From contig NZ_SHKP01000005.1 of the NCBI RefSeq assembly GCF_004217215.1, positions 67,501 through 131,500 of the forward strand: a DNA stretch of 64,000 bases. Reading direction: 5' to 3'. Below the pieces are notes generated by a model. That model did not search any database and was not told the origin of the DNA. It saw only the letters and a program-made list of their open reading frames with translations. Both the position numbers and the translations under genes were made by a program. Source of the DNA: Rivibacter subsaxonicus (GTDB lineage Bacteria > Pseudomonadota > Gammaproteobacteria > Burkholderiales > Burkholderiaceae_C). Of this stretch, positions 16,611 to 25,367 are shown in pieces (positions within the stretch are counted from its first letter, which is position 1; each line of letters begins with the position of its first letter).

Positions 16611-16937
16611 TCAGCGCCCCACTTCGGGCGCCAGCAGCAGGCGCTCGACCACCTCGCCGCCCTGCAGGTGGCGCTCGACGATCTCGTCGATGTCGTGGCG
16701 GTCGACGTAGGTGTACCAGGTGCCCTCGGGATAGACCACCGCCACCGGCCCGCCGGCGCAGCGATCGAGGCAGCCGGCCTTGTTGACGCGCACCTGGCCC
16801 GGCCCGTTGAGGCCGAGCGCCTTGACGCGTCCCTTGCAGTGGGCGTACGCGAGTTCGACGTCGTGAAGCGCGCAGCTGGCCTCGGTGCCGTCGCGCTTGT
16901 TCAGGCAGAAGAAGATGTGCCGCTCGTAATAGCTCAT
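16611..16937 (-). CDS. 2Fe-2S ferredoxin, thioredoxin-like fold
   Basis: A 108-residue ferredoxin of the thioredoxin-like (NuoE/Azotobacter FdI) class. Cluster ligands should be Cys11, Cys22, Cys56 and Cys60 (AGCLDRCAGGP); Cys34 is extra. The N terminus MSYYERHIFFCLNKR and the PEGTWYTYV segment fit the family. Its start overlaps the VanZ gene's stop by 4 bases (ATGA), so translation is coupled. Electron-transfer partner unknown; with hemJ just upstream a role near haem synthesis is possible but only inferred from location. Confidence 0.88.
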   Translation of the reverse strand: MSYYERHIFFCLNKRDGTEASCALHDVELAYAHCKGRVKALGLNGPGQVRVNKAGCLDRCAGGPVAVVYPEGTWYTYVDRHDIDEIVERHLQGGEVVERLLLAPEVGR

Positions 16938-18073
16938 GCCGGGATTGTAGGTTTGCGCTCGCCGTCGCCCGGAGCCGCCAGCCGACTCAGCAGATAGGCC
17001 GCGGCGGCGAAAGGCCAGCCCCAGCCGATCCATTGCGCCAGGCCGTGGAAGCGGATGAAGCGCCCCTGTTCCCAGCCCTGCAGGCTGGCTGCGTAGAAGG
17101 GGTCCTCCGGCGCCAGGTTGACCAGCGCCACCGAGATCGCGATCACCGGCAGCGCCACCGCCGCCGCCGCCCGTGCCGACACCCAGGCCAGCGGCACCGC
17201 GGCGGCCACGGCCAGCGCCGCACCGGCACCGACCGGCTCGGTCCACCAGGCCAGCGCATGCTCGGGGCCGAAGTTCAGCGTGGTCGACAGCGTGACCGTG
17301 CCCAGTGCCAGCAGCAAGGCGCCGAGCAGCAGCGCAAGGCGGCGCGCGCCGGGCGGCGTCAGCGCATAGGCCAGCAGGATCGGCGCCAGCAGGCCGCAGG
17401 CCACGCCGACCGCGATCAGCCCCGGCGCCAGCGGCGTGATGGCGGCGGTCGTCGTCGGCGCCAGCCAGCCGTCCCAGGCCGTGCCCTGCAGCCAGGCGGC
17501 CACCTCCAGGCGCGCGCGCGTCAGGACCTGGCCCAAGCCGAAGGGCAGCGCCGGCGGAAAGAGCTGGCCCACCGGCCACAGCAGCAGCAACGCCAGGCCG
17601 CCGCCCTGGCCGCGCAGGAACCAGCGCGCGCGCCACTGCTCCCAGCGCCGCCAGCCGCCGGCGCGCTGCACCGCGGCGGCCAGCAGCGCACCGAGCAGTG
17701 CACCGGCGCTGTTGAGCAGCCAGTCCAGCCGGGATGGCACCCGCGTCGGCAACGCATGCTGGGCCACCTCCATCGCAAAGCTCAGCGCGCTGGCCACCAG
17801 CGTGGCCAGCAGCACCGCGCGCCAGACCGGTGCGCCCTCGCGCAACTGCGCCGTGGCCAGCAGCAGACCGAGCGGCAAGTAGGCCAGCAGGTTCGAGAGG
17901 ATGTCGAAGCGGCTCGCGTAGCGGGTCGACAGCGGCAGGCTGCGCATCGCCTGCCACAGCGAGAGCTCGGGCGGCCAGCGCCAGCCGCCGAAGGGGTGCA
18001 GGCTGGCGTAGGCGATCAGCGCGGCACAGACCGCTGCCAGCGGCCAGGCCGAGCTGCGGTGCGGGCTGGGCAT
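16934..18073 (-). CDS. VanZ-family membrane protein, long form
   Basis: Integral membrane protein of 379 residues. Residues about 10-140 make a VanZ-like domain (ASLHPFGGWRWPPELSLWQ, RFDILSNLLAYLPLGLLLA, MEVAQHALPTRVPSRLDWLLNSAGALLGALL). The remaining 230 residues add about seven membrane helices and are not part of standard VanZ proteins. VanZ itself is tied to teicoplanin resistance in Gram-positives, but most proteobacterial members have unknown roles. The gene lies 7 bases after hemJ and overlaps the ferredoxin gene by 4 bases. Confidence 0.8.
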   Translation of the reverse strand: MPSPHRSSAWPLAAVCAALIAYASLHPFGGWRWPPELSLWQAMRSLPLSTRYASRFDILSNLLAYLPLGLLLATAQLREGAPVWRAVLLATLVASALSFAMEVAQHALPTRVPSRLDWLLNSAGALLGALLAAAVQRAGGWRRWEQWRARWFLRGQGGGLALLLLWPVGQLFPPALPFGLGQVLTRARLEVAAWLQGTAWDGWLAPTTTAAITPLAPGLIAVGVACGLLAPILLAYALTPPGARRLALLLGALLLALGTVTLSTTLNFGPEHALAWWTEPVGAGAALAVAAAVPLAWVSARAAAAVALPVIAISVALVNLAPEDPFYAASLQGWEQGRFIRFHGLAQWIGWGWPFAAAAYLLSRLAAPGDGERKPTIPA

Positions 18074-18080
18074 CGTCGCC

Positions 18081-18509
18081 CTAGAACGGCTTGACCACCA
18101 CCAGCACGACGATCGCGGCGAACAGCAGCACCGAGGCCTCGTTGAACCAGCGGAACCAGCGATGGCTGCGGCGGTTGGCCGCGTGCTCGAAGTCGCGCAG
18201 CAGGCGCCGGCAGACATGCTGGTAGCCGATCGCCGCCGCCACCAGCAACAGCTTCAGGTGCAGCCAGCCGCCACCGATGCCGTAGCCGAGCCAGAGCCAC
18301 AAGCCGAGCGCCAGCGCCGGCAGCATCAGCAGCGTGGTGAAGCGGTGCAGCTTGTGCGCCATCAGCAGCAGGCGCTCGCGCTCGGCGTGGCTGTCGGCCG
18401 GCACCATCGCCAGGTTCACGAGGATGCGCGGCAGGTAGAACAGGCCGGCGAACCAGCTTGCGACGAAGACGATGTGGAACGCCTTGACCCAGAGATAGCC
18501 TTGACTCAT
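18081..18509 (-). CDS. hemJ: Protoporphyrinogen IX oxidase HemJ
   Basis: Four-helix membrane protein of 142 residues in the HemJ/UPF0093 family, which oxidises protoporphyrinogen IX to protoporphyrin IX in bacteria lacking HemG and HemY. The signature LWVKAFHIVFVASWFAGLFYLPR carries the conserved His and Lys thought to bind haem and substrate; KLHRFTTLLML and a C-terminal RWFNEASVL follow. ATG 18509 matches family length; one more in-frame Met lies at 18518. The divergent neighbour across a structured RNA region is hemB, so two haem genes flank one intergenic region. Confidence 0.92.
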   Translation of the reverse strand: MSQGYLWVKAFHIVFVASWFAGLFYLPRILVNLAMVPADSHAERERLLLMAHKLHRFTTLLMLPALALGLWLWLGYGIGGGWLHLKLLLVAAAIGYQHVCRRLLRDFEHAANRRSHRWFRWFNEASVLLFAAIVVLVVVKPF

Positions 18510-18570
18510 CGGCAGCATTATCCCGATGCGCAGGCTCGGGTCGCCGGGAATCGCGCCGCGGGCACGGCCC

Positions 18571-18686
18571 AAAAAGAAACCCCGGCACCTTGCGGCGGCC
18601 GGGGTGCAAAGCTCGTCGGCAGTGAAGCCGACGTGCTCCTGCTCAGGGAGGAAAAGCAGGGAATGACACGGTCGAGCCGTATCATT
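18571..18686 (-). ncRNA. Probable small RNA with four hairpins and a terminator
   Basis: The minus strand between hemB and hemJ folds, in order, into: a 10-bp stem (18686-18677 with 18671-18662) whose single odd pair is a G-U wobble only on this strand; a 6-bp stem CCTGCT/AGCAGG (18660-18638) with loop TTTCCTCCCTG; a 7-bp stem CGTCGGC/GCCGACG (18633-18614); and an 8-bp GC stem (18605-18579) followed by TTCTTTTT, a textbook intrinsic terminator. The CU-rich loop could pair with ribosome-binding sites. The opposite strand lacks a U-tract and has a C-A mismatch. It ends 61 bases before hemJ starts, so it may be a free sRNA or a terminated leader of hemJ. No clear promoter was found. Confidence 0.6.
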
Positions 18687-18701
18687 CATCGATCACTTTA
18701 A

Positions 18702-19775
<1,074 letters not shown>

Positions 19776-19792
19776 TCCTCGACGGGCGCTCG

Positions 19793-20932
19793 ATGCGGAT
19801 CTTCCACGTCCACGAGGCCTTCACCGAACTGCCGGCGCTGCCGGCGCAGTTGCCGGCCGGCGGCTTTGTCTGGATTGCCAGCGGCCGCCGCGAGTTCGAG
19901 GTCGGCACTGCCGAGATCCAGGCCGCGCTCGGTGCCTGGGGCGCCGGCCAGCTGGTCGACCTGCACCTCTCCGACCTGCTCAACAACCAGCTGCCCTCGC
20001 AGCACGACTACACCTCCTGGTACGACGTGCTCGTCTTCCGGCGGCTGGCCGCGGCGCCGGGCGCCAGCGAGCTCTTCGTCGACGACCAGCATGGCACCGC
20101 GCAGAGCGCACGTCGGGCGCTGGCCTCGATCGACACCAGCCCGGTCGGCTTCGCGCTGTTCGACCGCGTGCTGCTGACGGTGCATCCGACCGAATGCTCG
20201 GTGCGCGAGTTCTTCATCAGCCGCCTGGCGCAGCTCGCAACACCCGGCATCGGCCCCGACGCCGCCATCGCCCCGGCACCCGGCGACGCCAAGCCCGCCG
20301 GCCCGCGGCTGCCGCCGAATCCGGCCGACCTGATGCTGCGCATCGTCAACCACATGGTCGACGGCTACCTCGACCTGCGCCGGCTGCTGACGCGCCAGCT
20401 CGGCTACCTGCAGCAGGAACTGCTCGGCTCGCGCAGCGGCCGCTTCGACAACTGGCAGGCGCTGCTCGAGAGCCGCAACGCGCTGCACGCGCTCGAAGAC
20501 ATCTGCGAGGACCAGCGCAGCGCGATCCAGGAGTGGATCGACGCCCTCGCCGAATGGCCGCTGCCGGCCGACAAGAAGGAGGCGCGCGAGCGCGAGCTGC
20601 TGCGGGTGCGCTCGAAGGACGTGCTCGAGCACATCGAGCGCGTGCTCGGCCATGTGCGCCGGCTCGAGAGCTCGGCCGAGAGCTCGGTCCAGATGTACTT
20701 CTCGGCGCAGAGCAACCGCATGAACGACATCATGCGCACGCTCACGGTGATCACCGCGATCTTCATGCCGCTGAATCTGATCACCGGCATCTTCGGCATG
20801 AACTTCGATGCGCTGCCGCTGATCCACAGCGTCTCCGGCACCTGGCTGGTGCTGCTGTCGCTGGCGGTGGTGCCGGCGCTGCTGATCTTCTGGTTCCGGC
20901 GCAAGAACTACATCGACGAACAGCACCGCTGA
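19793..20932 (+). CDS. corA: CorA-family divalent cation transporter
   Basis: Pentameric-type Mg2+/Co2+ channel family, 379 residues. The N-terminal cytoplasmic part is alpha/beta then long helices (QLGYLQQELLGSRSG, ALEDICEDQRSAIQEW). Two membrane helices close the protein, with the pore signature Gly335-Met-Asn337 in GIFGMNF and a basic tail RRKNYIDEQHR. ATG at 19793 follows hemB by 17 bases. Family members differ in ion preference (Mg, Co, Zn), so magnesium is inferred; supply of Mg2+ to the neighbouring Mg-type HemB is an attractive but untested link. Confidence 0.92.
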   Translation: MRIFHVHEAFTELPALPAQLPAGGFVWIASGRREFEVGTAEIQAALGAWGAGQLVDLHLSDLLNNQLPSQHDYTSWYDVLVFRRLAAAPGASELFVDDQHGTAQSARRALASIDTSPVGFALFDRVLLTVHPTECSVREFFISRLAQLATPGIGPDAAIAPAPGDAKPAGPRLPPNPADLMLRIVNHMVDGYLDLRRLLTRQLGYLQQELLGSRSGRFDNWQALLESRNALHALEDICEDQRSAIQEWIDALAEWPLPADKKEARERELLRVRSKDVLEHIERVLGHVRRLESSAESSVQMYFSAQSNRMNDIMRTLTVITAIFMPLNLITGIFGMNFDALPLIHSVSGTWLVLLSLAVVPALLIFWFRRKNYIDEQHR

Positions 20933-20954
20933 GCGCCGGCCCGCCGGCCACGCT

Positions 20955-21728
20955 TCAGTGCGCGCCGCCGAGCGTCTGCAGCGCCAGGCACAGATCGTCC
21001 CAGGCCCGCGCCTTCTCGAGCGGGCTGCGCAGCAGGTAGGCCGGGTGGTAGCTGACGATGGTCGGCACGCCGGCCACTCGGTGCACGCGCCCGCGCAGCT
21101 TGCCGATCGCGTCGCTGGTGTGCAGCAGCGACTCCACTGCGAAGCGTCCCATCGCGAGGATGATCCTCGGCTGCACCAGCTCGATCTGGCGCTGCAGGAA
21201 GGGCGCGCAGCGCGCCACCTCCTCGGGCTGCGGGTTGCGGTTGGCCGGCGGCCGGCACTTGAGCACGTTGGCGATGTAGACCCGGCGCGCCGGGTCGTCG
21301 CCCTCGGCGGCCTGGCGTGAAACGCCGATCGCGGCCAGCATGTTGTCGAGCAGTTGCCCGGCCTTGCCGACGAAGGGCTCGCCGCGCAGGTCTTCCTGCT
21401 CGCCGGGGGCCTCTCCGACGATCATCCAGTGAGCCCGTTGATGGCCGACGCCGAACACGGTCTGCGTCCTCGACTCGCACAGCGAACAGGCGGTGCAGGC
21501 GGCCACGGCCGCGCGCAGCGCCGGCCAGTCCATGGTCGCGACCGGTCCGGTGACGAGTTGGCGAGGCGTGGCCGGCGCGATGGCCGGCGCACGGGGCGAC
21601 GCCGCGGGCTGCGCAGGCAACACGGGGGCGGCCGCGGCAACGTCGGCCTCGGGCTCCGGCTCGGCCTGCGGCCACAACCGCACGCCCATCGCTTCGAGCA
21701 TGCGCCGCTGGCGCTCATCCCAGGCCAT
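20955..21728 (-). CDS. Family 4 uracil-DNA glycosylase
   Basis: Iron-sulfur uracil-DNA glycosylase, 257 residues, removing uracil from DNA. Fe-S ligands should be Cys81, Cys84, Cys158 (VLKCRPPANRNP) and Cys174 (VARCAPF). Motif A is GEAPGEQED and motif B is SYHPAYLLRSP. The first 65 residues are a proline/alanine-rich extension of low conservation, as in many Burkholderiales members. The start overlaps rimI by 14 bases, indicating a tsaB-rimI-udg operon. It converges on corA. Confidence 0.92.
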   Translation of the reverse strand: MAWDERQRRMLEAMGVRLWPQAEPEPEADVAAAAPVLPAQPAASPRAPAIAPATPRQLVTGPVATMDWPALRAAVAACTACSLCESRTQTVFGVGHQRAHWMIVGEAPGEQEDLRGEPFVGKAGQLLDNMLAAIGVSRQAAEGDDPARRVYIANVLKCRPPANRNPQPEEVARCAPFLQRQIELVQPRIILAMGRFAVESLLHTSDAIGKLRGRVHRVAGVPTIVSYHPAYLLRSPLEKARAWDDLCLALQTLGGAH

Positions 21729-22215
21729 GCAACACCTCGGGCAGCGACAGGCTCATGACGACCGCATCCTCGCGTCCCGTGCCGCGCGCCGGATAGTAGT
21801 GGCGGCGCAGCCCGCAGTTGCGAAAGCCGAAGCGCTCGTAGATCTCGCGCGCGCGCTGGTTGGAGGCCCGCACCTCGAGCCAGAGCTCGCGCGCGCGCAG
21901 CGATACCGCCTGGGCGCGCAGCGCGTCGAGCATCAGGTGCGCGTAGCCCTGGCGCTGCGCGGCCGGCGCGACCGTGAGGTTGAGCAGGTGCAGCTCTTCG
22001 ACACCGGGCATCGCGATGTAGTAGCCGACGATGTTGTCCGGCGTCGCCCGCAGCACGCGCAGCGTGTAGCCGGCGCTCATCGAGTCCAGGAAATTGCCGC
22101 GCGTCCACGGAAAGTCGTAGGCGGCACGCTCGATCTCGGTCACGACGTCGAGCATCGAGGTGTCCATCGGCACCAGCGCCGGCGCGGGGCGGCTTTCGCG
22201 GGCGAGCGCACTCAT
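21715..22215 (-). CDS. rimI: Ribosomal protein S18 alanine N-acetyltransferase
   Basis: GNAT acetyltransferase of 166 residues. Blocks fitting RimI are IERAAYDFPWTRGNFLDSM, the acetyl-CoA loop VAPAAQRQGYAHLML, and the C-terminal LEVRASNQRAREIYERFGF with RRHYYPARGTGREDAVVM. It acetylates the N-terminal alanine of S18. ATG 22215 gives the standard N terminus with a short extension before MLDVVTEIE. It stands between tsaB and the uracil glycosylase, its usual tsaB-linked place. Confidence 0.92.
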   Translation of the reverse strand: MSALARESRPAPALVPMDTSMLDVVTEIERAAYDFPWTRGNFLDSMSAGYTLRVLRATPDNIVGYYIAMPGVEELHLLNLTVAPAAQRQGYAHLMLDALRAQAVSLRARELWLEVRASNQRAREIYERFGFRNCGLRRHYYPARGTGREDAVVMSLSLPEVLHGLG

Positions 22216-22290
22216 GCTGCCCCCAAGGCGCTGCGCGCCGCCCCCCCAAGGGGGAGCGAGCGCCTTCGGAGCGGCCGAGCGGCGCTCATG
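22216..22290. repeat. REP-like GC palindrome, copy 2
   Basis: The 70-base gap between tsaB and rimI is filled by a repeat-like sequence with a gcccccaaggcg start, a second ccccccc-aag-ggggg hairpin near 22240-22254 and an agcgagcgcc tail. It shares the C-run/G-run plus agcg layout of the sequences at 14646-14691 and 61779-61853. It may stabilise the tsaB part of the transcript. Confidence 0.45.
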
Positions 22291-23053
22291 GAGTTGCCGC
22301 CGCCGCGGCCTGCTTGGCAACTTGCACCGCCTCGCGCTCGGCGGTGGTCAGCGCGACGCGGTCGCGCACGTAGAGCGGCAGCGCCTGCGCCGCGTCGAGC
22401 CGATCGCCGCGAGACCACTGCCAGCGCGCCAGCTTCAGCAACGCCTCGGCACGCGGCGCCGCGGCGGGCGCACGATGGCCGCCGAAGCCGGCCCAGGCCT
22501 CGGCATGGGCCAGCAAGGAGTTGCCGGCCACCGCGAAGCCCGGCGCCAGGTCGCGCGCGAGATCGGCCGGATCGTGCAGCGCCGGCTCGCCGAGCAGTTG
22601 CCAGCCAGCGTCGGCACCGGCATCGCGCCGATAGGCGGCGGCATAGGCCTCGCCCATGCGCGCGTCGACCGCGACCTGGATCGCGTCGCCGGCGCCTTGG
22701 GCACTCGCGTCCTCGGCCACCGCCATCAGCGTGTCGAGCTGTAGCACCGGCTTGCCGAGCCCGAAGGCCAGGCCCTGGGTGACCGCGCAGGCGGCGCGCA
22801 CCCCGGTGAAGGCACCGGGCCCGCGGCCGTAGCCGATCGCATCGAGTTCGTGCCAGCCGATGCCGGCCTCGTCGAGCAGGCCGCGCAGCGCCGGCAGCAG
22901 TGCGGCCGAGGCCTGCGCGCCACCGGCGAGGGCGCGCGTGTACGAGCGGCCGCGCAGCGTCAGCCCGAGATGCAGGAACTCGGTGGCGGTGTCGAGCACC
23001 AGCAGCGTCGGCGCCACCGCAGGCTTCGGAGTTGCAACTTCTGGCACGGTCAT
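22286..23053 (-). CDS. tsaB: tRNA t6A biosynthesis protein TsaB
   Basis: TsaB, 255 residues, partner of TsaD in making N6-threonylcarbamoyladenosine in tRNAs. The N terminus LLVLDTATEFLHLGL, the HELDAIGYGRGPGAFTGVR block and the VAVDARMGEAYAAAYRR segment are family hallmarks. The TsaB fold is an inactive ASKHA paralogue that stabilises TsaD. A Sua5-type enzyme for the preceding step lies at 28 kb; tsaD and tsaE are not in the window. ATG at 23053, with the divergent dacB gene starting 40 bases away. Confidence 0.93.
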   Translation of the reverse strand: MTVPEVATPKPAVAPTLLVLDTATEFLHLGLTLRGRSYTRALAGGAQASAALLPALRGLLDEAGIGWHELDAIGYGRGPGAFTGVRAACAVTQGLAFGLGKPVLQLDTLMAVAEDASAQGAGDAIQVAVDARMGEAYAAAYRRDAGADAGWQLLGEPALHDPADLARDLAPGFAVAGNSLLAHAEAWAGFGGHRAPAAAPRAEALLKLARWQWSRGDRLDAAQALPLYVRDRVALTTAEREAVQVAKQAAAAATP

Positions 23054-23093
23054 CGCGGTCGAGTTTAGCGGCGCCCTTCCCTATGATCGGCCG

Positions 23094-24602
23094 ATGCACC
23101 TTGCCTCCTGCCTCCGCCAAGCGGCGACGCTGTCGTCCCTGGGCCTGCTACTGGCCGCGCTGCCCGCCGTCGCCGCCGAGCGCGAACTGCCGGCGCCGGT
23201 GCGCGCCGCGCTGCGCCAGGCCCAGATCCCCGAGTCGGCGCTGGTGGTCCGCGTCGAGCCGCTGGCGCCGGCGCGCGCCAGCCCGCCACGGCTGAGCTGG
23301 CGTGCCGAGGAGGTGGTCAACCCGGCCTCGCTGATGAAGCTCTACACCACCGGCGCCGCGCTCACTTCGCTTGGCCCGGCTTGGACCTGGAGCACGCCGA
23401 TCTACACCACCGGCCCGCTCGAAGGCGGCGTGCTGCAGGGCGACCTGGTGATCGTCGGCCGCGGCGACCCGAGCCTGACGCTGGAGCGCATCTGGCTGCT
23501 GCTGCGCCAGGTGCGCGCCCGCGGCGTGCGCGAGATCCGCGGCGACATCGTGCTCGACGGCAGCGCCTTCGCACCCGGCGAGGGCGATCCGGGCGACTTC
23601 GACGGCGAGCGGCTGCGCCCCTACAACGTGCGCCCGGACGCCCTGCTGCTGAACTTCAAGGCCGTCAACCTGAGCTTCCAGCCCGAGCCTGCGCGGGGCG
23701 TGGCGCGGGTCAGTGCCGATCCACCGCTGCCTGGCCTGCCCCACGAGATCACCGTACCGCTGGCCGCCGGCGACTGTGGCGACTGGCGCGGCGCGCTGCG
23801 CCTGGACACCAGCGATCCGACCCGCTGGCGCCTGGCCGGGGCCTACCCCGCGGCCTGCGGCGAGAAGAGCTGGCCGCTGGCCTACGCCGACGCGCGCGCC
23901 TACAACGCGCGCCTGCTCGAGCCGATGTGGCGCGAGGTCGGCGGCGCGCTCACCGGCCGCGTGCGCGAAGGCACCACGCCACCGGGCGCGATCCTGTTGA
24001 CCGAGTTCGCCTCGCCGCCGCTGGCCGCGGTCGTGCGCGACATCAACAAGTACAGCAACAACGTGATGGCGCAGCAACTGTTCCTGAGCCTGCCACTGGC
24101 CGCGCCGGGTGCGGAACCGCCCGCCACGCCGGCGGCCGCACGCGCGCTGGTCCAGGCCGAGGTGCAGCAGCGCAGCGGCTGCGAGCCGCCGTCGGTGATC
24201 GTCGACAACGGTTCCGGGCTGTCGCGCCAGTCGCGCAGCAGCGCCGCCTGCCTTGCGGCCTGGCTGCAGGCGCTGGCGGCCGAGCCGATCTGGTCGGAGC
24301 TGGAAAGCTCGCTGCCGCTGACCGGCGTCGACGGCACCACGCGCCGCCCCGGCCGCCAGTGGGGCACGGCGCTCGGCCGCGCGCACCTCAAGACTGGCTC
24401 GCTGCGCGACGCGATCGGGCTCGCCGGCTCGGTGCTCGGCACCTCGGGCCGGCGCTACGTGCTGGTGGCTGTGATCAACCATCCCAACGCGCAGGCCGGA
24501 CGGCCGGCGCTGGACGCGCTGGTGCAGTGGACGGCCGACGACGCCGCCCCCGCCCGCGAAATGAGCCGCGGCCGCGAACCCGAAGGCGCGCGGCCGCAGT
24601 AG
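23094..24602 (+). CDS. dacB: D-Ala-D-Ala carboxypeptidase/endopeptidase PBP4
   Basis: Class C penicillin-binding protein of the DacB/PBP4 type, 502 residues, with a signal peptide to about residue 28. Motifs: Ser79-x-x-Lys82 (SLMK), Ser321-Asn-Asn (KYSNN) and Lys433-Thr-Gly (KTGS). The inserted domains typical of PBP4 lie between the first two. It would cut D-Ala and cross-links in the periplasm. A second wall carboxypeptidase of the PBP5 type is at 14.7 kb. ATG 23094. Confidence 0.93.
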   Translation: MHLASCLRQAATLSSLGLLLAALPAVAAERELPAPVRAALRQAQIPESALVVRVEPLAPARASPPRLSWRAEEVVNPASLMKLYTTGAALTSLGPAWTWSTPIYTTGPLEGGVLQGDLVIVGRGDPSLTLERIWLLLRQVRARGVREIRGDIVLDGSAFAPGEGDPGDFDGERLRPYNVRPDALLLNFKAVNLSFQPEPARGVARVSADPPLPGLPHEITVPLAAGDCGDWRGALRLDTSDPTRWRLAGAYPAACGEKSWPLAYADARAYNARLLEPMWREVGGALTGRVREGTTPPGAILLTEFASPPLAAVVRDINKYSNNVMAQQLFLSLPLAAPGAEPPATPAAARALVQAEVQQRSGCEPPSVIVDNGSGLSRQSRSSAACLAAWLQALAAEPIWSELESSLPLTGVDGTTRRPGRQWGTALGRAHLKTGSLRDAIGLAGSVLGTSGRRYVLVAVINHPNAQAGRPALDALVQWTADDAAPAREMSRGREPEGARPQ

Positions 24603-24610
24603 TGTGCCGA

Positions 24611-24633
24611 TCCGGCGCCGCCGGGGCGCCGGA
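24611..24633. terminator. GC-rich hairpin between convergent dacB and ompW-like genes
   Basis: A perfect 9-bp stem, tccggcgcc with ggcgccgga, around a 5-base loop, in the 43-base gap between convergent genes. It could end transcription from both sides, but no T-run follows on either strand, so it is called with reserve. Confidence 0.4.
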
Positions 24634-24645
24634 CGGATCGCTGTC

Positions 24646-25356
24646 TCAAAAGGTGTAGCCGACCGAGAGGGTGTAGACGACCGGGCGGAAGTCGATCGTC
24701 GTGGTGCGCACGATGTTGCCGGCGTTGGTCGTCGTGGTCGCGGTCATGTCGCTGCTGACGTCGGCATAGGCGATCGTGCCGACGATCGACCAGTTGCGAT
24801 CGATCTGGTAGGTCAGGCCGACATGCGCCGCGACGCCCCAGGAGTCCGTCATGTCGATGCTGGTCGGCCCGCCGCTGGCGGCGTTACCCGAGGCGGTGCT
24901 CTTGGCGTCGGTGAACTTCGTGTAGTTGAAGCCCACGCCGACAAAGGGCGACAACCCGGCCATCACGGCGTTGAAGTGATAGTTCAGGAAGAAGGTCGGA
25001 GCGACCTGCTTGACCGTCGAGATCTGCCCGAAGGGCTCGATGAACTGGGTGCCGTAACCACTGTGCTCGGGCGGCACGCCGAGCGCCGCCTCGACACTCC
25101 AGGCCGGCGCGAAACGGTAGACCACGCCGAAGCCGACGGTGCCGGCGTCGCCGACACGCACGCCGGCCTCGACGCCGGGCGGCAGCGTCGGCGGCGCGCT
25201 GGTCAGCGGGTCGGCCTTGGAGTGGACGTCGATGTAAGCACCGCCGACGTAGACGGTGAGGCCCTGCAGCATCTCCATGCTCTGGGCCGAGGCAGTGCCG
25301 GCAGCGACGGTCAGCGCCAGGAAGGCGGCCAGGCGAAGGCTCTTGATCTTGTGCAT
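24646..25356 (-). CDS. OmpW-family outer membrane protein
   Basis: Eight-stranded outer-membrane barrel of the OmpW family, 236 residues, with a signal peptide ending at ASAQS (about residue 25). Blocks include TVYVGGAYIDVHSKADP, a GFGVVYRFAPAWSVEAALGVP strand pair, ISTVKQVAPTFFLNYHF and the C-terminal TLSVGYTF ending in Phe. OmpW proteins form a narrow hydrophobic channel and are thought to pass small apolar molecules. It begins 12 bases after the hydrolase gene on the same strand, suggesting the two act together on a hydrophobic compound; this is inferred. Confidence 0.9.
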   Translation of the reverse strand: MHKIKSLRLAAFLALTVAAGTASAQSMEMLQGLTVYVGGAYIDVHSKADPLTSAPPTLPPGVEAGVRVGDAGTVGFGVVYRFAPAWSVEAALGVPPEHSGYGTQFIEPFGQISTVKQVAPTFFLNYHFNAVMAGLSPFVGVGFNYTKFTDAKSTASGNAASGGPTSIDMTDSWGVAAHVGLTYQIDRNWSIVGTIAYADVSSDMTATTTTNAGNIVRTTTIDFRPVVYTLSVGYTF

Positions 25357-25367
25357 CGCGCTCTCCC

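Noticed and set aside
18663-18701. Possible 12-codon leader peptide (MTRSSRIIHRSL) before hemB
   Set aside because: A purine-rich stretch precedes it, but it falls exactly in the stems of the minus-strand RNA, whose loop explains that sequence; no codon pattern suggesting attenuation.
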